Part shown: piece by piece, positions 17,855-26,192 of the stretch
Position numbering within the stretch: position 1 is the first letter of the stretch
Layout: the number at the start of each line of letters is the position of its first letter
DNA from: Duncaniella dubosii
GTDB taxonomy: Bacteria > Bacteroidota > Bacteroidia > Bacteroidales > Muribaculaceae
Direction: 5' to 3'
NCBI RefSeq assembly: GCF_004803915.1
Contig: NZ_CP039396.1
Span: forward strand, 744,001-808,000
DNA length: 64,000 bases
Notes under the pieces: model-generated
The model's database searches: none
What the model saw: only the letters and a program-made list of their open reading frames with translations
What the model was told of the DNA's origin: nothing
Translations under genes and position numbers: made by a program

Positions 17855-19789
17855 ATGAGCTATCTTAAATTTGATAAAAACCTCATGATTAACTTGGAGC
17901 AGTCACTGCCAAAGGAAATGCTCCGGACGAATCAATCAGGGGCTTATCACTGCACAACGATAGTTGACTGCAACACACGCAAGCAGCACGGCCTTCTTGT
18001 CGTTCCCGTGCCGGAGCTGGGAAATTCGTGGCATGTCATGCTATCGTCGCTCGACCTTACGGTCTATCAGCACGGAGCGCCCTTCAATCTGGCTCTCCAT
18101 CGCTACCGTGGCGGTGTCATGAGCCCGAACGGACACAAGTACATACGCGAGTTTGACTGCGAAAGCGTGCCCCGCACCACTTACCGCGTCGGTGGAGTAA
18201 TTCTCACAAAAGAAAAAATTTTTATTTCCAACGAGAACCGCATCCTCATCCGCTACACTCTCGTCGAGGCCAACTCTCCGACAACACTGAGATTCCGGCC
18301 TGTGCTCGCCTTCCGCGACGCAAACGAACTGTGTGTCGAAAACAACGCAATCGACCAGACCATCCCGGAAATCAACAACGGTGTCTCGGCCTGCCTCTAT
18401 CCCGGCTATCCGCGTCTCTACATGCAGTTCAGCCATAAGCCGACATGGACCTACGAACCGAACTGGTATAACGGATTCGAGTATGTCAAGGACCTCGAAC
18501 GCGGAGTGCCCTACTGCGAAGACCTCTGGGTTCCGGGCTATTTCGAGATTCCCATCAAGAAAGGCGAGTCAATCATCTTCTCGGCCGGACTGAGCGAAGT
18601 CGCTCCCAAATCGCTGGCAAAGATGTATGAAAGCGAAATCGCCCACCGCACCTGCCGCACATCGTTCTTCAACTGTCTGAAAAACGCCGTGAAGCAGTGT
18701 TATCTCAACGAGAAAGACGGGATGTATCTCATCTCGGGCTATCCTTGGGGAAAGATTCTCGCACGCAACACCTTCATGGCTCTTCCGGGCGCGACAATCG
18801 CCATCAACCACCGCGAGGATTTCGAACGCATAGCCGACACCGCCATCAACGCCCTGCGCAACTTCATGGCTACAGGCGATACCGACAAACGCATAATCGG
18901 CATCGACCTGCCCGACGTATCGCTATGGGCCGTATGGGCATTGCAGCAATATGCAAAAGCCTACGGCCGCGACGACGCGAAGGCAAAATATCTCCCTGCC
19001 GTGCGCCAGATTCTCGACTATATCATCGGACAGAACCATCCGTTCATGAAAGTCGACGACAACGGAATGCTCGTCACCGACGGCAACGACAAACCGATGT
19101 CGTGGATGAACGCATCGCTCGGCGGACGTCCCGTAGTGGCGCGCACCGGTCTGCTTGTCGAATTCAACGCTCTCTGGTATAACGCCCTCGTATTTGCCTC
19201 AAAGCTCTCGGAAGGCACACCCGACGAGGAGAAATATGCGGCGATGGCCGAACGCATGGCACAGCCCTTTGTCAACACCTTCCTAAACGACTACGGCTAT
19301 CTCTACGACTATGTGAACGGCACATACGCCGATCCGTCGGTCAGACCGAACATGGCGATAGCAATCGGACTCGACTACTCACCGCTTGACCGCCGCCAGC
19401 GCAAAAAGGTGCTCGACATTGTGACCCGCGAACTTCTCACGCCCAAAGGTCTGCGCACACTTTCGCCGAAGAGCTACGGCTACCGTCCGTGTTATCTCGG
19501 CTCGCCCGAGGAACGAGAAATGGCTCTCCACAACGGTCCGGCGCGCCCTTGGCTCATGGGATTTTACTCGGACGCATATCTCAAGGTGTTCGGCATGAGC
19601 GGAGTGAGCTACGTCGACCGCATGCTCATCGGCTTCGAAGACGAAATGACCAACGGCTGCATCGGCTCGCTGTCACAGCTCTATGACGCCAACCCGCCCT
19701 ACACCGGCCGAGGTGCGATCAGCCATGTCACCAATGTGGCCGAAGTGCTCCGCACCCTCACCACACTTAAGAAATTCATAATGGACTAA
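17855..19789 (+). CDS. Glycogen debranching enzyme (GH133 amylo-alpha-1,6-glucosidase)
   Basis: 644 residues in two domains: an N-terminal beta-rich GDE_N-type domain (about 20-240, with YDCNT-like VDCNTRKQHGLL) and a C-terminal (alpha/alpha)6 domain (about 265-640, with SGYPWGKILARNTFMALPG and RPNMAIAIGLDYSPLD). It hydrolyses alpha-1,6 branch glucosyl residues of glycogen in the cytosol. No signal peptide. First of three co-oriented genes (14-bp and 66-bp gaps) that together make and remodel storage glucan, an arrangement common in Bacteroidales. Confidence 0.92.
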   Translation: MSYLKFDKNLMINLEQSLPKEMLRTNQSGAYHCTTIVDCNTRKQHGLLVVPVPELGNSWHVMLSSLDLTVYQHGAPFNLALHRYRGGVMSPNGHKYIREFDCESVPRTTYRVGGVILTKEKIFISNENRILIRYTLVEANSPTTLRFRPVLAFRDANELCVENNAIDQTIPEINNGVSACLYPGYPRLYMQFSHKPTWTYEPNWYNGFEYVKDLERGVPYCEDLWVPGYFEIPIKKGESIIFSAGLSEVAPKSLAKMYESEIAHRTCRTSFFNCLKNAVKQCYLNEKDGMYLISGYPWGKILARNTFMALPGATIAINHREDFERIADTAINALRNFMATGDTDKRIIGIDLPDVSLWAVWALQQYAKAYGRDDAKAKYLPAVRQILDYIIGQNHPFMKVDDNGMLVTDGNDKPMSWMNASLGGRPVVARTGLLVEFNALWYNALVFASKLSEGTPDEEKYAAMAERMAQPFVNTFLNDYGYLYDYVNGTYADPSVRPNMAIAIGLDYSPLDRRQRKKVLDIVTRELLTPKGLRTLSPKSYGYRPCYLGSPEEREMALHNGPARPWLMGFYSDAYLKVFGMSGVSYVDRMLIGFEDEMTNGCIGSLSQLYDANPPYTGRGAISHVTNVAEVLRTLTTLKKFIMD

Positions 19790-19802
19790 TCCTCACAACC
19801 CC

Positions 19803-21062
19803 ATGAAAGCATTAATGTTCGGGTGGGAATTCCCCCCTCACATCCTCGGCGGTCTCGGAACTGCCAGCTACGGTCTCACTAAGGGTATGTGGGAGTGTGG
19901 CGACATGGATATCACCTTTGTCATACCCAAGCCGTTCGGCGACGAAGAGAAACACTTCGCCAACATTATCGGCATGTCGCAGGTCCCCATCGTCTGGCGC
20001 GATGTAAACTACGACTATGTGCTCGACCGCATCGGGAATGTCATGAATCCCGACCTCTACTACCGTCTGCGCGACCATATCTATGCCGATTTCAACTATA
20101 TGCGCACCAACGACCTCGGGTGCATAGAATTTTCGGGACGCTACCCCGACAATCTTGTCGAGGAAATCAACAACTACTCGATATGTGCCGGAGTAATCGC
20201 ACGCACGATTGACTTCGACATCATCCACTCGCACGACTGGCTCACCTACCCCGCCGGCATCCACGCAAAGCAGGTTTCAGGCAAGCCGCTTGTCATCCAC
20301 GTCCACGCGACTGAGTTTGACCGCTCGCGCGGTAAACCCAACCCGACGGTGTTCGGCATCGAGAAAGACGGCATGAACCATGCCGACCACATCATCTGTG
20401 TGTCGAACCTCACCCGTGACACCGTCATCAACAACTACGGCATCGACCCGGCAAAGGTGACCACCGTCCACAACGCGGTGACACCGCTGACCCCTGAACA
20501 GCTCAATGTGCCAGAACACAAGAGCAAGGAGAAAGTGGTCACTTTCCTCGGCCGAATCACCATGCAGAAAGGACCGGAATATTTTGTCGAGGCAGCCGCC
20601 AAAGTGCTAAAGAACAACCACAACGTGCGCTTCGTCATGGCCGGCAGCGGCGACATGATGGACAAGATGATCCTCCTCGCCGCCGAGCGCGGCATCGCCG
20701 ACCGCTTCCACTTCCCCGGATTCCAGCGCGGCAGCCAGGTCTACGAGATGTTAAAGGCATCGGATGTCTACATCATGCCATCTGTCTCAGAACCCTTCGG
20801 CATCTCGCCGCTTGAGGCAATGCAGATGGGAGTGCCGTCGATCATATCCAAGCAGAGCGGATGTGCCGAAATCCTGACCAACGTCATCAAGACCGACTAC
20901 TGGGACATCGACGCAATGGCCGATGCCATCAATTCGATCGTGACTTATCCCGCAATGTACCAGCAATTGCGCGAGGACGGTCTCGCCGAAGTCAACCAGA
21001 TCACATGGGACAAGGCCGGACGCAAAGTCATCGATATATATAATAAGGTGTTAAATAAATAG
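19803..21062 (+). CDS. Glycogen synthase-like GT4 glycosyltransferase
   Basis: 419 residues, GT-B fold. N-terminal MKALMFGWEFPPHILGGLGT has the donor/acceptor Gly-rich loop. The C-terminal half has GRITMQKGPEYFVEAA and the EX7E-type motif SVSEPFGISPLEAM that binds the nucleotide sugar. In Bacteroidales this gene lies between the debranching enzyme and GH57 and is annotated as glycogen synthase. It belongs to GT4-like rather than classical GT5 sequences, so polymer synthesis is inferred from context. Cytosolic. Confidence 0.85.
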   Translation: MKALMFGWEFPPHILGGLGTASYGLTKGMWECGDMDITFVIPKPFGDEEKHFANIIGMSQVPIVWRDVNYDYVLDRIGNVMNPDLYYRLRDHIYADFNYMRTNDLGCIEFSGRYPDNLVEEINNYSICAGVIARTIDFDIIHSHDWLTYPAGIHAKQVSGKPLVIHVHATEFDRSRGKPNPTVFGIEKDGMNHADHIICVSNLTRDTVINNYGIDPAKVTTVHNAVTPLTPEQLNVPEHKSKEKVVTFLGRITMQKGPEYFVEAAAKVLKNNHNVRFVMAGSGDMMDKMILLAAERGIADRFHFPGFQRGSQVYEMLKASDVYIMPSVSEPFGISPLEAMQMGVPSIISKQSGCAEILTNVIKTDYWDIDAMADAINSIVTYPAMYQQLREDGLAEVNQITWDKAGRKVIDIYNKVLNK

Positions 21063-21127
21063 GGGCGTTGACTGACCAATAGCAAAGAAGAACTACGCCT
21101 GTCAAAACAACATACAGACAATTAATC

Positions 21128-22582
21128 ATGAAAGCAATTTGTTTTTATTTTCAGATCCATCAACCATTCCGTCTGAAAAGATACCGCTTCTTCGACATAG
21201 GCAACGACCACTATTACTATGATGACTTCGCAAACGACGACATCATAACCCGCATCGCTCAGCGCAGCTACATTCCCGCAGCCGAGACTCTGCTCAGAAT
21301 GATCGAAGCCGGCAACGGCAAGTTCAGATGCGCGCTCTCGATCTCAGGCACCGCACTCGAACAGTTCGAACAGTATGTCCCCGAATTCATCGACCTTCTC
21401 AAGAAACTCGCCGATACGGGCTGTGTCGAATTCCTCGCCGAGACCTACGCACATTCGCTGTCGTCGCTCGCCGACCCCGAAGAATTTGCAAATCAGGTGA
21501 AAGTCCATGATGAAAAAATCAAGGAACTCTTCGGCCAGACACCCAAGGTGTTGCGCAACACGGAGCTTATCTATTGCGATGACCTCGCGCCCCAGATTCT
21601 CGCAATGGGCTACAAGGGTGTGATCACCGAAGGTGCAAAACATATCCTCGGATGGAAATCACCCAACTATGTCTACTGCGCCGCATCAGCTCCCAAACTC
21701 AAGATTCTGCTGAAGAACGACAAGTTCTCCGACGATATCTCAGACCGCTTCTCAAACACCGCATGGGACGAATATCCCCTCACAGCCGACAAATATATCG
21801 ACTGGATCGCATCGACCCCTGCAGAGGAGCAGATTATCAACCTTTTCATGAACCTCGAAGTGTTTGGCGACTTCCAGCCTCGCGAAACCGGCATCTTCCA
21901 GTTCCTCGAAGCACTCCCCCGCTTCGCCGAAGAGCGCGGTATCGAATTCTGGACACCTACCACCGTCGTCAGCAAGCTCAAGCCGGTGGCAGAACTCTCG
22001 ATCATGCACCCGATTTCATGGGCCGATGAAGCACGCGACACCTCTGCATGGCTCGGAAACAAGCTCCAGAACGAGGCGTTCAACAAGCTCTACTCCGTCA
22101 GCGAGCGTGTCCGTCTCTGTGAAGACCGCCGTCTGAAGCAGGACTGGTATTACCTTCAGGCTTCCGACCATTTCTTCTACATGTCGACCAAAAACATGCA
22201 CGACGGTTCGGTTCATTCTCATTTCTCGCCTTACGACACCCCGTTTGACGCATTCACGAACTACATGAACGTCCTTGCCGACTTTATCGTCCGTGTCGAA
22301 GAGCAATACCCGATGTCGATAGACAACGAGGAGCTAAGCTCGCTTCTCACGACTATCCGCAATCAGGAGCGTGAAATCGAGGTCCTCAACAAGGAAGCCG
22401 AATCAATGCGCAAGAACATCGAACACTTCAACGAAGAGCATCTCCTGCGCGAGAAAGCGGCAGAAAAAGCGTCGGCGCCTGCCAAAAGAGGCCCTAAGCC
22501 AAAAGCGAAGAAAGCCGACGATGCTCCGAAATGCAAACGCGGACGCAAGAAAGCAAACCCGGAAGAACCGAAAGCCGAGTAA
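21128..22582 (+). CDS. GH57 alpha-amylase / alpha-glucan enzyme with coiled-coil and basic tail
   Basis: 484 residues. The GH57 barrel spans about 1-400: N-terminal FQIHQPFRL (conserved region 1) and VLRNTELIYCD, whose Glu is in the place of the GH57 nucleophile, with WDEYPLTADKY and further conserved blocks following. Residues about 400-445 form a charged coiled coil (IRNQEREIEVLNKEAESM). The last 40 residues are Lys/Ala/Pro-rich with KRGPKPKAKK and KRGRKK, resembling AT-hook-like tails, which is odd for a glucan enzyme. Third gene of the glycogen operon; probably branching or hydrolysis of alpha-glucan in the cytosol. Confidence 0.88.
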   Translation: MKAICFYFQIHQPFRLKRYRFFDIGNDHYYYDDFANDDIITRIAQRSYIPAAETLLRMIEAGNGKFRCALSISGTALEQFEQYVPEFIDLLKKLADTGCVEFLAETYAHSLSSLADPEEFANQVKVHDEKIKELFGQTPKVLRNTELIYCDDLAPQILAMGYKGVITEGAKHILGWKSPNYVYCAASAPKLKILLKNDKFSDDISDRFSNTAWDEYPLTADKYIDWIASTPAEEQIINLFMNLEVFGDFQPRETGIFQFLEALPRFAEERGIEFWTPTTVVSKLKPVAELSIMHPISWADEARDTSAWLGNKLQNEAFNKLYSVSERVRLCEDRRLKQDWYYLQASDHFFYMSTKNMHDGSVHSHFSPYDTPFDAFTNYMNVLADFIVRVEEQYPMSIDNEELSSLLTTIRNQEREIEVLNKEAESMRKNIEHFNEEHLLREKAAEKASAPAKRGPKPKAKKADDAPKCKRGRKKANPEEPKAE

Positions 22583-22615
22583 AAGATAATTGACAAATCA
22601 ATATCACTGAAAAGC

Positions 22616-22657
22616 AAATGCGCCACTCATTCCACACATGAGCAGGCGCATTTTTTT
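22616..22657 (+). terminator. Terminator after the GH57 gene
   Basis: AAATGCGCC and CTCAT pair with ATGAG and GGCGCATTT across a short loop, ending in seven T. Confidence 0.82.
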
Positions 22658-22751
22658 GACCCATAGGCACGCTTTCGATTGTTTATAACAGTAGGGGATG
22701 AACGTGTCGTCCACTTTTTAACTATTTTACAAACGACAAAATCTTTTGAAA

Positions 22752-23570
22752 ATGAAGAAATTTATCCTCGCACTAATGCTGTCGGCCATACTTCCGGCAA
22801 CAGTGGCGTCTGCCAATGACGGAAACGATTCCAACGACGGATGGACACTTGTATGGAGCGATGAGTTCGACTATGACGGCGCACCTGACTCGACAGTCTG
22901 GAATTTCGAACAGGGATATATCAGAAACCATGAGGCCCAATGGTATCAGAAAGACAATGCCGTCTGCCGCGACGGATTTCTTGTCATCGAGGGAAAGAAG
23001 ACCGATGACCCGCAGAAACCATACACGTCATCGTCGCTAACAACGATGAACAAGAAAGAATTCAAGTATGGCAGGTTTGAAGTGCGCGCCAAAATACCGG
23101 TCGGCGGAGGCGCATGGCCGGCGATATGGGTCCACGGCACAGGACTGCAGTGGCCGTCGTGCGGCGAAATCGACATGATGGAGTGCTACCCCATAAAGGG
23201 AGAGCCGCACCTGCTGGCAAACGCCTGCTGGGGAACGGACAAACAGCTCGTCGCCAAATGGGATGCGGCCAAAATACCACTCTCGCATTTCACCGAAAAA
23301 GATCCGGACTGGAAAGACAAGTTCCATGTGTGGCGCATGGACTGGGATGAAAAAGAAATCAAGCTTTATGTCGATGACGAACTGCTTAATGAAGTCGCGC
23401 TGAGTGAGACGGTCAACGGATCGTTCGGACGGCATATAAATCCGTTTACAAAACCGCTCTACATAATAGTCAACCTTGCGATGGGCGGCGATGCCGGAGG
23501 TGAGATAGACGATTCGATGCTACCGTTTGTCTACGAGATTGACTACGTAAGGGTTTACCAGAAAAAATAA
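22752..23570 (+). CDS. Secreted GH16 beta-glucanase
   Basis: 272 residues. The signal peptide MKKFILALMLSAILPATVASA suggests export. The ATG at 22752 is chosen over a TTG at 22746. GH16 catalytic motif GEIDMMEC contains Glu139 (nucleophile), Asp141 and Glu144 (acid/base); WSDEFDYDGAPD and YEIDYVRVYQ are the usual ends of the jelly-roll domain. The insert-containing ExDxxE form is typical of laminarinase/lichenase-type members, so a beta-1,3- or mixed beta-glucan is a likely substrate, but the substrate is not proven. Single gene between the glycogen operon and the pectin locus; no associated SusCD of its own. Confidence 0.9.
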   Translation: MKKFILALMLSAILPATVASANDGNDSNDGWTLVWSDEFDYDGAPDSTVWNFEQGYIRNHEAQWYQKDNAVCRDGFLVIEGKKTDDPQKPYTSSSLTTMNKKEFKYGRFEVRAKIPVGGGAWPAIWVHGTGLQWPSCGEIDMMECYPIKGEPHLLANACWGTDKQLVAKWDAAKIPLSHFTEKDPDWKDKFHVWRMDWDEKEIKLYVDDELLNEVALSETVNGSFGRHINPFTKPLYIIVNLAMGGDAGGEIDDSMLPFVYEIDYVRVYQKK

Positions 23571-23598
23571 CTGTCTCCGCCCTTTTTGAGACGGAGAC
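23560..23598 (-). terminator. Terminator at the end of the minus-strand pectin SusCD operon
   Basis: GTCTCCG (23573-23579) pairs with CGGAGAC (23592-23598). On the minus strand the stem is followed by AGTTATTTTTT. It lies about 100 bp beyond the stop of the DUF5123-like gene. Confidence 0.55.
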
Positions 23599-23698
23599 CG
23601 GAGGGAGAGTGACGGGCTGCCTGAGAGAAGAGCAGCCTGTCAAGGGAACAGTTTTGCCATGGATCGATTCTGTATTGTAAGGTTTACAACACCGTGTT

Positions 23699-26032
23699 TC
23701 AATTGCGCCAACGCGGGTCGCCTATATTCTTCTCTACAATTATCGAGGGAAGAGTCTTATAGCGCAGAGCGTTGTAGATATCGGCAGGAGCTTCATGGTC
23801 CTTTGGATTGGGCTTCGAGGCATCGTAAGCCGTGTAGGGAGGATTGGGGCTGGTGAAGAGATCCGTAGCGCGGAGCACTTTACCGTTGTCGTCGGTGAGC
23901 GCTTTGACCTTGAGGTCGTCCTTCTCTCCGAGATTGCCCGGGTTCCATGTCAGTGAGCCGAAGGAGTTCTTGGCATTGGAGAACTGTGAGCCGGTGAAAA
24001 TCTTGTCGTCCTTGTCGTGAGAGTCCTGACAGCCTACAGAGTAGTTGTCCTTGACTCTGAACGAGAATTCGCCATTGCCCTTGATTGTACGGATGTCAGC
24101 TCCGGTCTGATAAATAGAACGGGAGTCAGCCTCATCGCGGGCGATTACAATGAGATTACGCTGGAATGAGTAATATGAACCTCCGGGGACATAACGGGTC
24201 TGGAAGAAGTTACGGCCCGACGAGCGAGTAGAGAAGTTGATGAAGGTGTTGCCTTCGATGCGGATGTTCCACTTCACGTTGTCGGAGTAGTTGAGGTCCT
24301 TGTCGTTGTCAGATATGAGGGCTGTGCGGGGCGAATCATACATGGTGTTGTTTGTCCATGAGAAATCACAGAAGATGTTTGAGGTTGTCTTGGCACCGTC
24401 ACCTGCGATCCATGCATATCCGCGACCGTTATTGTCGAAGTAACCGCAGTTGTAGAAAAGGTTGCCGTCGACCACGATTTTTCTGAATGTCTTGTCCTTC
24501 TTTCCCTGCACGCGGAGGAAACCACGGATCATGCGCTGGAAAGAGCAGTTGCGCACTTCAAGAGATTCGAACACAACTTCCATACCGTCGCCATACATGT
24601 TGGCGAAATAGTTTCCTGAAGCGGAAGCCACGCCGGTCTCCTGATGTCCGAAGTTAGTGGCGAGGGGACAGTCAAAGTCGATGTTCTCGAAGACCACAGA
24701 GCCTACTTCGATGGGGAAATCCGATTCACCGGCCTGACGCTGACGTCCGAACATGAAGTTGGCAGTGTTAAGCTCGGCTGTCTCAGCTCCATACTCGTCA
24801 AGACGCACACCTATACCGCCCATATAGACCTTTGCACGCTTGCCGGCAGCGACGTCGGCGGGATTCGTGGCGAGAGTGAAGCCTTTTGCAATCACAGGGT
24901 TCTCATAGAAGTAGTATGCTTTTCCACCTTCAAGATAGAATACCTGACCTTCGGCAAGACGCACGTTGTTTGCGAAGTTACCGATAATGGTGTCAAGCGA
25001 AGAAGCGTCGTAGGCCACAGCACCGGGGACGGGGTCTTTCGCCCAGACCTTGTGCTCGATGAGGATAGGTTCGCCGGGAGCGCCGTAGATAGGCTTGCTG
25101 ATCGAGTTGTAGCGGGCATCCACGATGGCCGGTTTAGACTCATTGACAGCGTTGATCTCATATTTGGCGTTCATGGTCAGACCGCCGATTCTGAAAGTAG
25201 CCACACCATCCTTGAAATCTGTGGGCTGAAGCTGATAGTCAAGCCACTGAGAGTCAATCGTTGCATCAGGAGTGTCCTTAGAGGGAGTGATGACGAGTTT
25301 GTCGACCTTAAACTTGGCGGTGTTCATGTCGTTCTGGGTTCCGTCAGACACGAAGTCGAAGTTCTTGCTGAAATCCTCGAAAACCGACTGATATTCCGAC
25401 TCTTTGGCAGCCACTTCCTTCACATGATCGATGACATTGACGTTGAGAGTCACGATAAAAGCGTCGTTGCTTTTAGAAATCTCAGCCTTGACCATTTTTG
25501 GAGTGGTGTAGCGTGGCTCGGTCACCAGTCCTGCCTGCTCGGCCCATTCGCGTCCGTTGCCCATGCCATACCATTTGGAGTGATGAGCCTCGTTTCCATC
25601 GGGATGAAGCACGCGGATTGCGAAACGGTAGCCCTGCTCATATTCGAGGTCGTCGATACGGAGGGTAAGCTGATCGGGGGGAACTATCTTGGAATATTTG
25701 CCGTCTTCCCACTGATAGAGACGTTCGGGATTTGTCCAGTCCTCTTCCTTGCCGGAGGTCAGTCCGGATTCAGGTCCGAATTTTATTTCATAGCCGGCTG
25801 CATTTGACACGCCATACCATGCGAGAACCACAGAGTTGAGCTCGTCGGTGAGGACTCTCATACCATAGGGATCGTCGTCGACATTGGTGTTTTCCTTGAG
25901 TCGGAACATCGTCATCGGCATGCGGTCATAGTCCTCGGCCGGGTTGGCCGGACCCATGATCTCATCCTCTTTACAAGAAGCGAATCCGAGAGCAAAGATG
26001 GCAGTGAGGCAATATAATAATGTCTTCTTCAT
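23699..26032 (-). CDS. Surface lipoprotein, DUF5123-like / right-handed beta-helix, pectin locus
   Basis: 777 residues. The signal peptide ends GFASC (Cys20), so it is lipid-anchored and probably surface-exposed. Residues about 60-180 and 190-300 look like beta-sandwich modules of the fibronectin-III type (AWYGVSNAAGYEIKFG; YEQGYRFAIRVL). The C-terminal half has beta-helix-like repeats (VRNCSFQRMIRGFLRV; WNIRIEGNTFINFSTR; FRVKDNYSVG) as in DUF4957/DUF5123 proteins of pectin utilisation loci. A role in binding or cleaving pectic polymer is likely but unproven; no pectate-lyase catalytic triad was identified. Third gene after SusC and SusD. Confidence 0.8.
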   Translation of the reverse strand: MKKTLLYCLTAIFALGFASCKEDEIMGPANPAEDYDRMPMTMFRLKENTNVDDDPYGMRVLTDELNSVVLAWYGVSNAAGYEIKFGPESGLTSGKEEDWTNPERLYQWEDGKYSKIVPPDQLTLRIDDLEYEQGYRFAIRVLHPDGNEAHHSKWYGMGNGREWAEQAGLVTEPRYTTPKMVKAEISKSNDAFIVTLNVNVIDHVKEVAAKESEYQSVFEDFSKNFDFVSDGTQNDMNTAKFKVDKLVITPSKDTPDATIDSQWLDYQLQPTDFKDGVATFRIGGLTMNAKYEINAVNESKPAIVDARYNSISKPIYGAPGEPILIEHKVWAKDPVPGAVAYDASSLDTIIGNFANNVRLAEGQVFYLEGGKAYYFYENPVIAKGFTLATNPADVAAGKRAKVYMGGIGVRLDEYGAETAELNTANFMFGRQRQAGESDFPIEVGSVVFENIDFDCPLATNFGHQETGVASASGNYFANMYGDGMEVVFESLEVRNCSFQRMIRGFLRVQGKKDKTFRKIVVDGNLFYNCGYFDNNGRGYAWIAGDGAKTTSNIFCDFSWTNNTMYDSPRTALISDNDKDLNYSDNVKWNIRIEGNTFINFSTRSSGRNFFQTRYVPGGSYYSFQRNLIVIARDEADSRSIYQTGADIRTIKGNGEFSFRVKDNYSVGCQDSHDKDDKIFTGSQFSNAKNSFGSLTWNPGNLGEKDDLKVKALTDDNGKVLRATDLFTSPNPPYTAYDASKPNPKDHEAPADIYNALRYKTLPSIIVEKNIGDPRWRN

Positions 26033-26051
26033 TTTAGTATTTGATGATTTT

Positions 26052-26185
26052 AGAGATTGTCTAAAAAAAGATTTTATGATTTTAAGATAGGTCAGAGAAA
26101 TGTCATCGTTTTTCAGACAATCTCTATTCTTTAGATTCAGGTTTTTTGAATAGGTAGCTCTTCAAATAAGTTTTTCAGAGCTACC
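26052..26185 (-). repeat. Two hairpins between susD and the DUF5123-like gene
   Basis: An 11-bp inverted repeat, AGAGATTGTCT / AGACAATCTCT (26052-26062, 26115-26125), and a 9-bp one, GGTAGCTCT / AGAGCTACC (26153-26161, 26177-26185). Neither is followed by a clear U-tract on the minus strand, so mRNA processing or stabilisation of the upstream susCD message is more likely than full termination. Confidence 0.65.
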
Positions 26186-26192
26186 CGGATTA

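Noticed and set aside
24644..25807. 387-codon plus-strand open frame
   Set aside because: Lies entirely antisense to the DUF5123-like lipoprotein gene, which has a signal peptide, lipobox and family features; the antisense frame has none and reflects codon bias.
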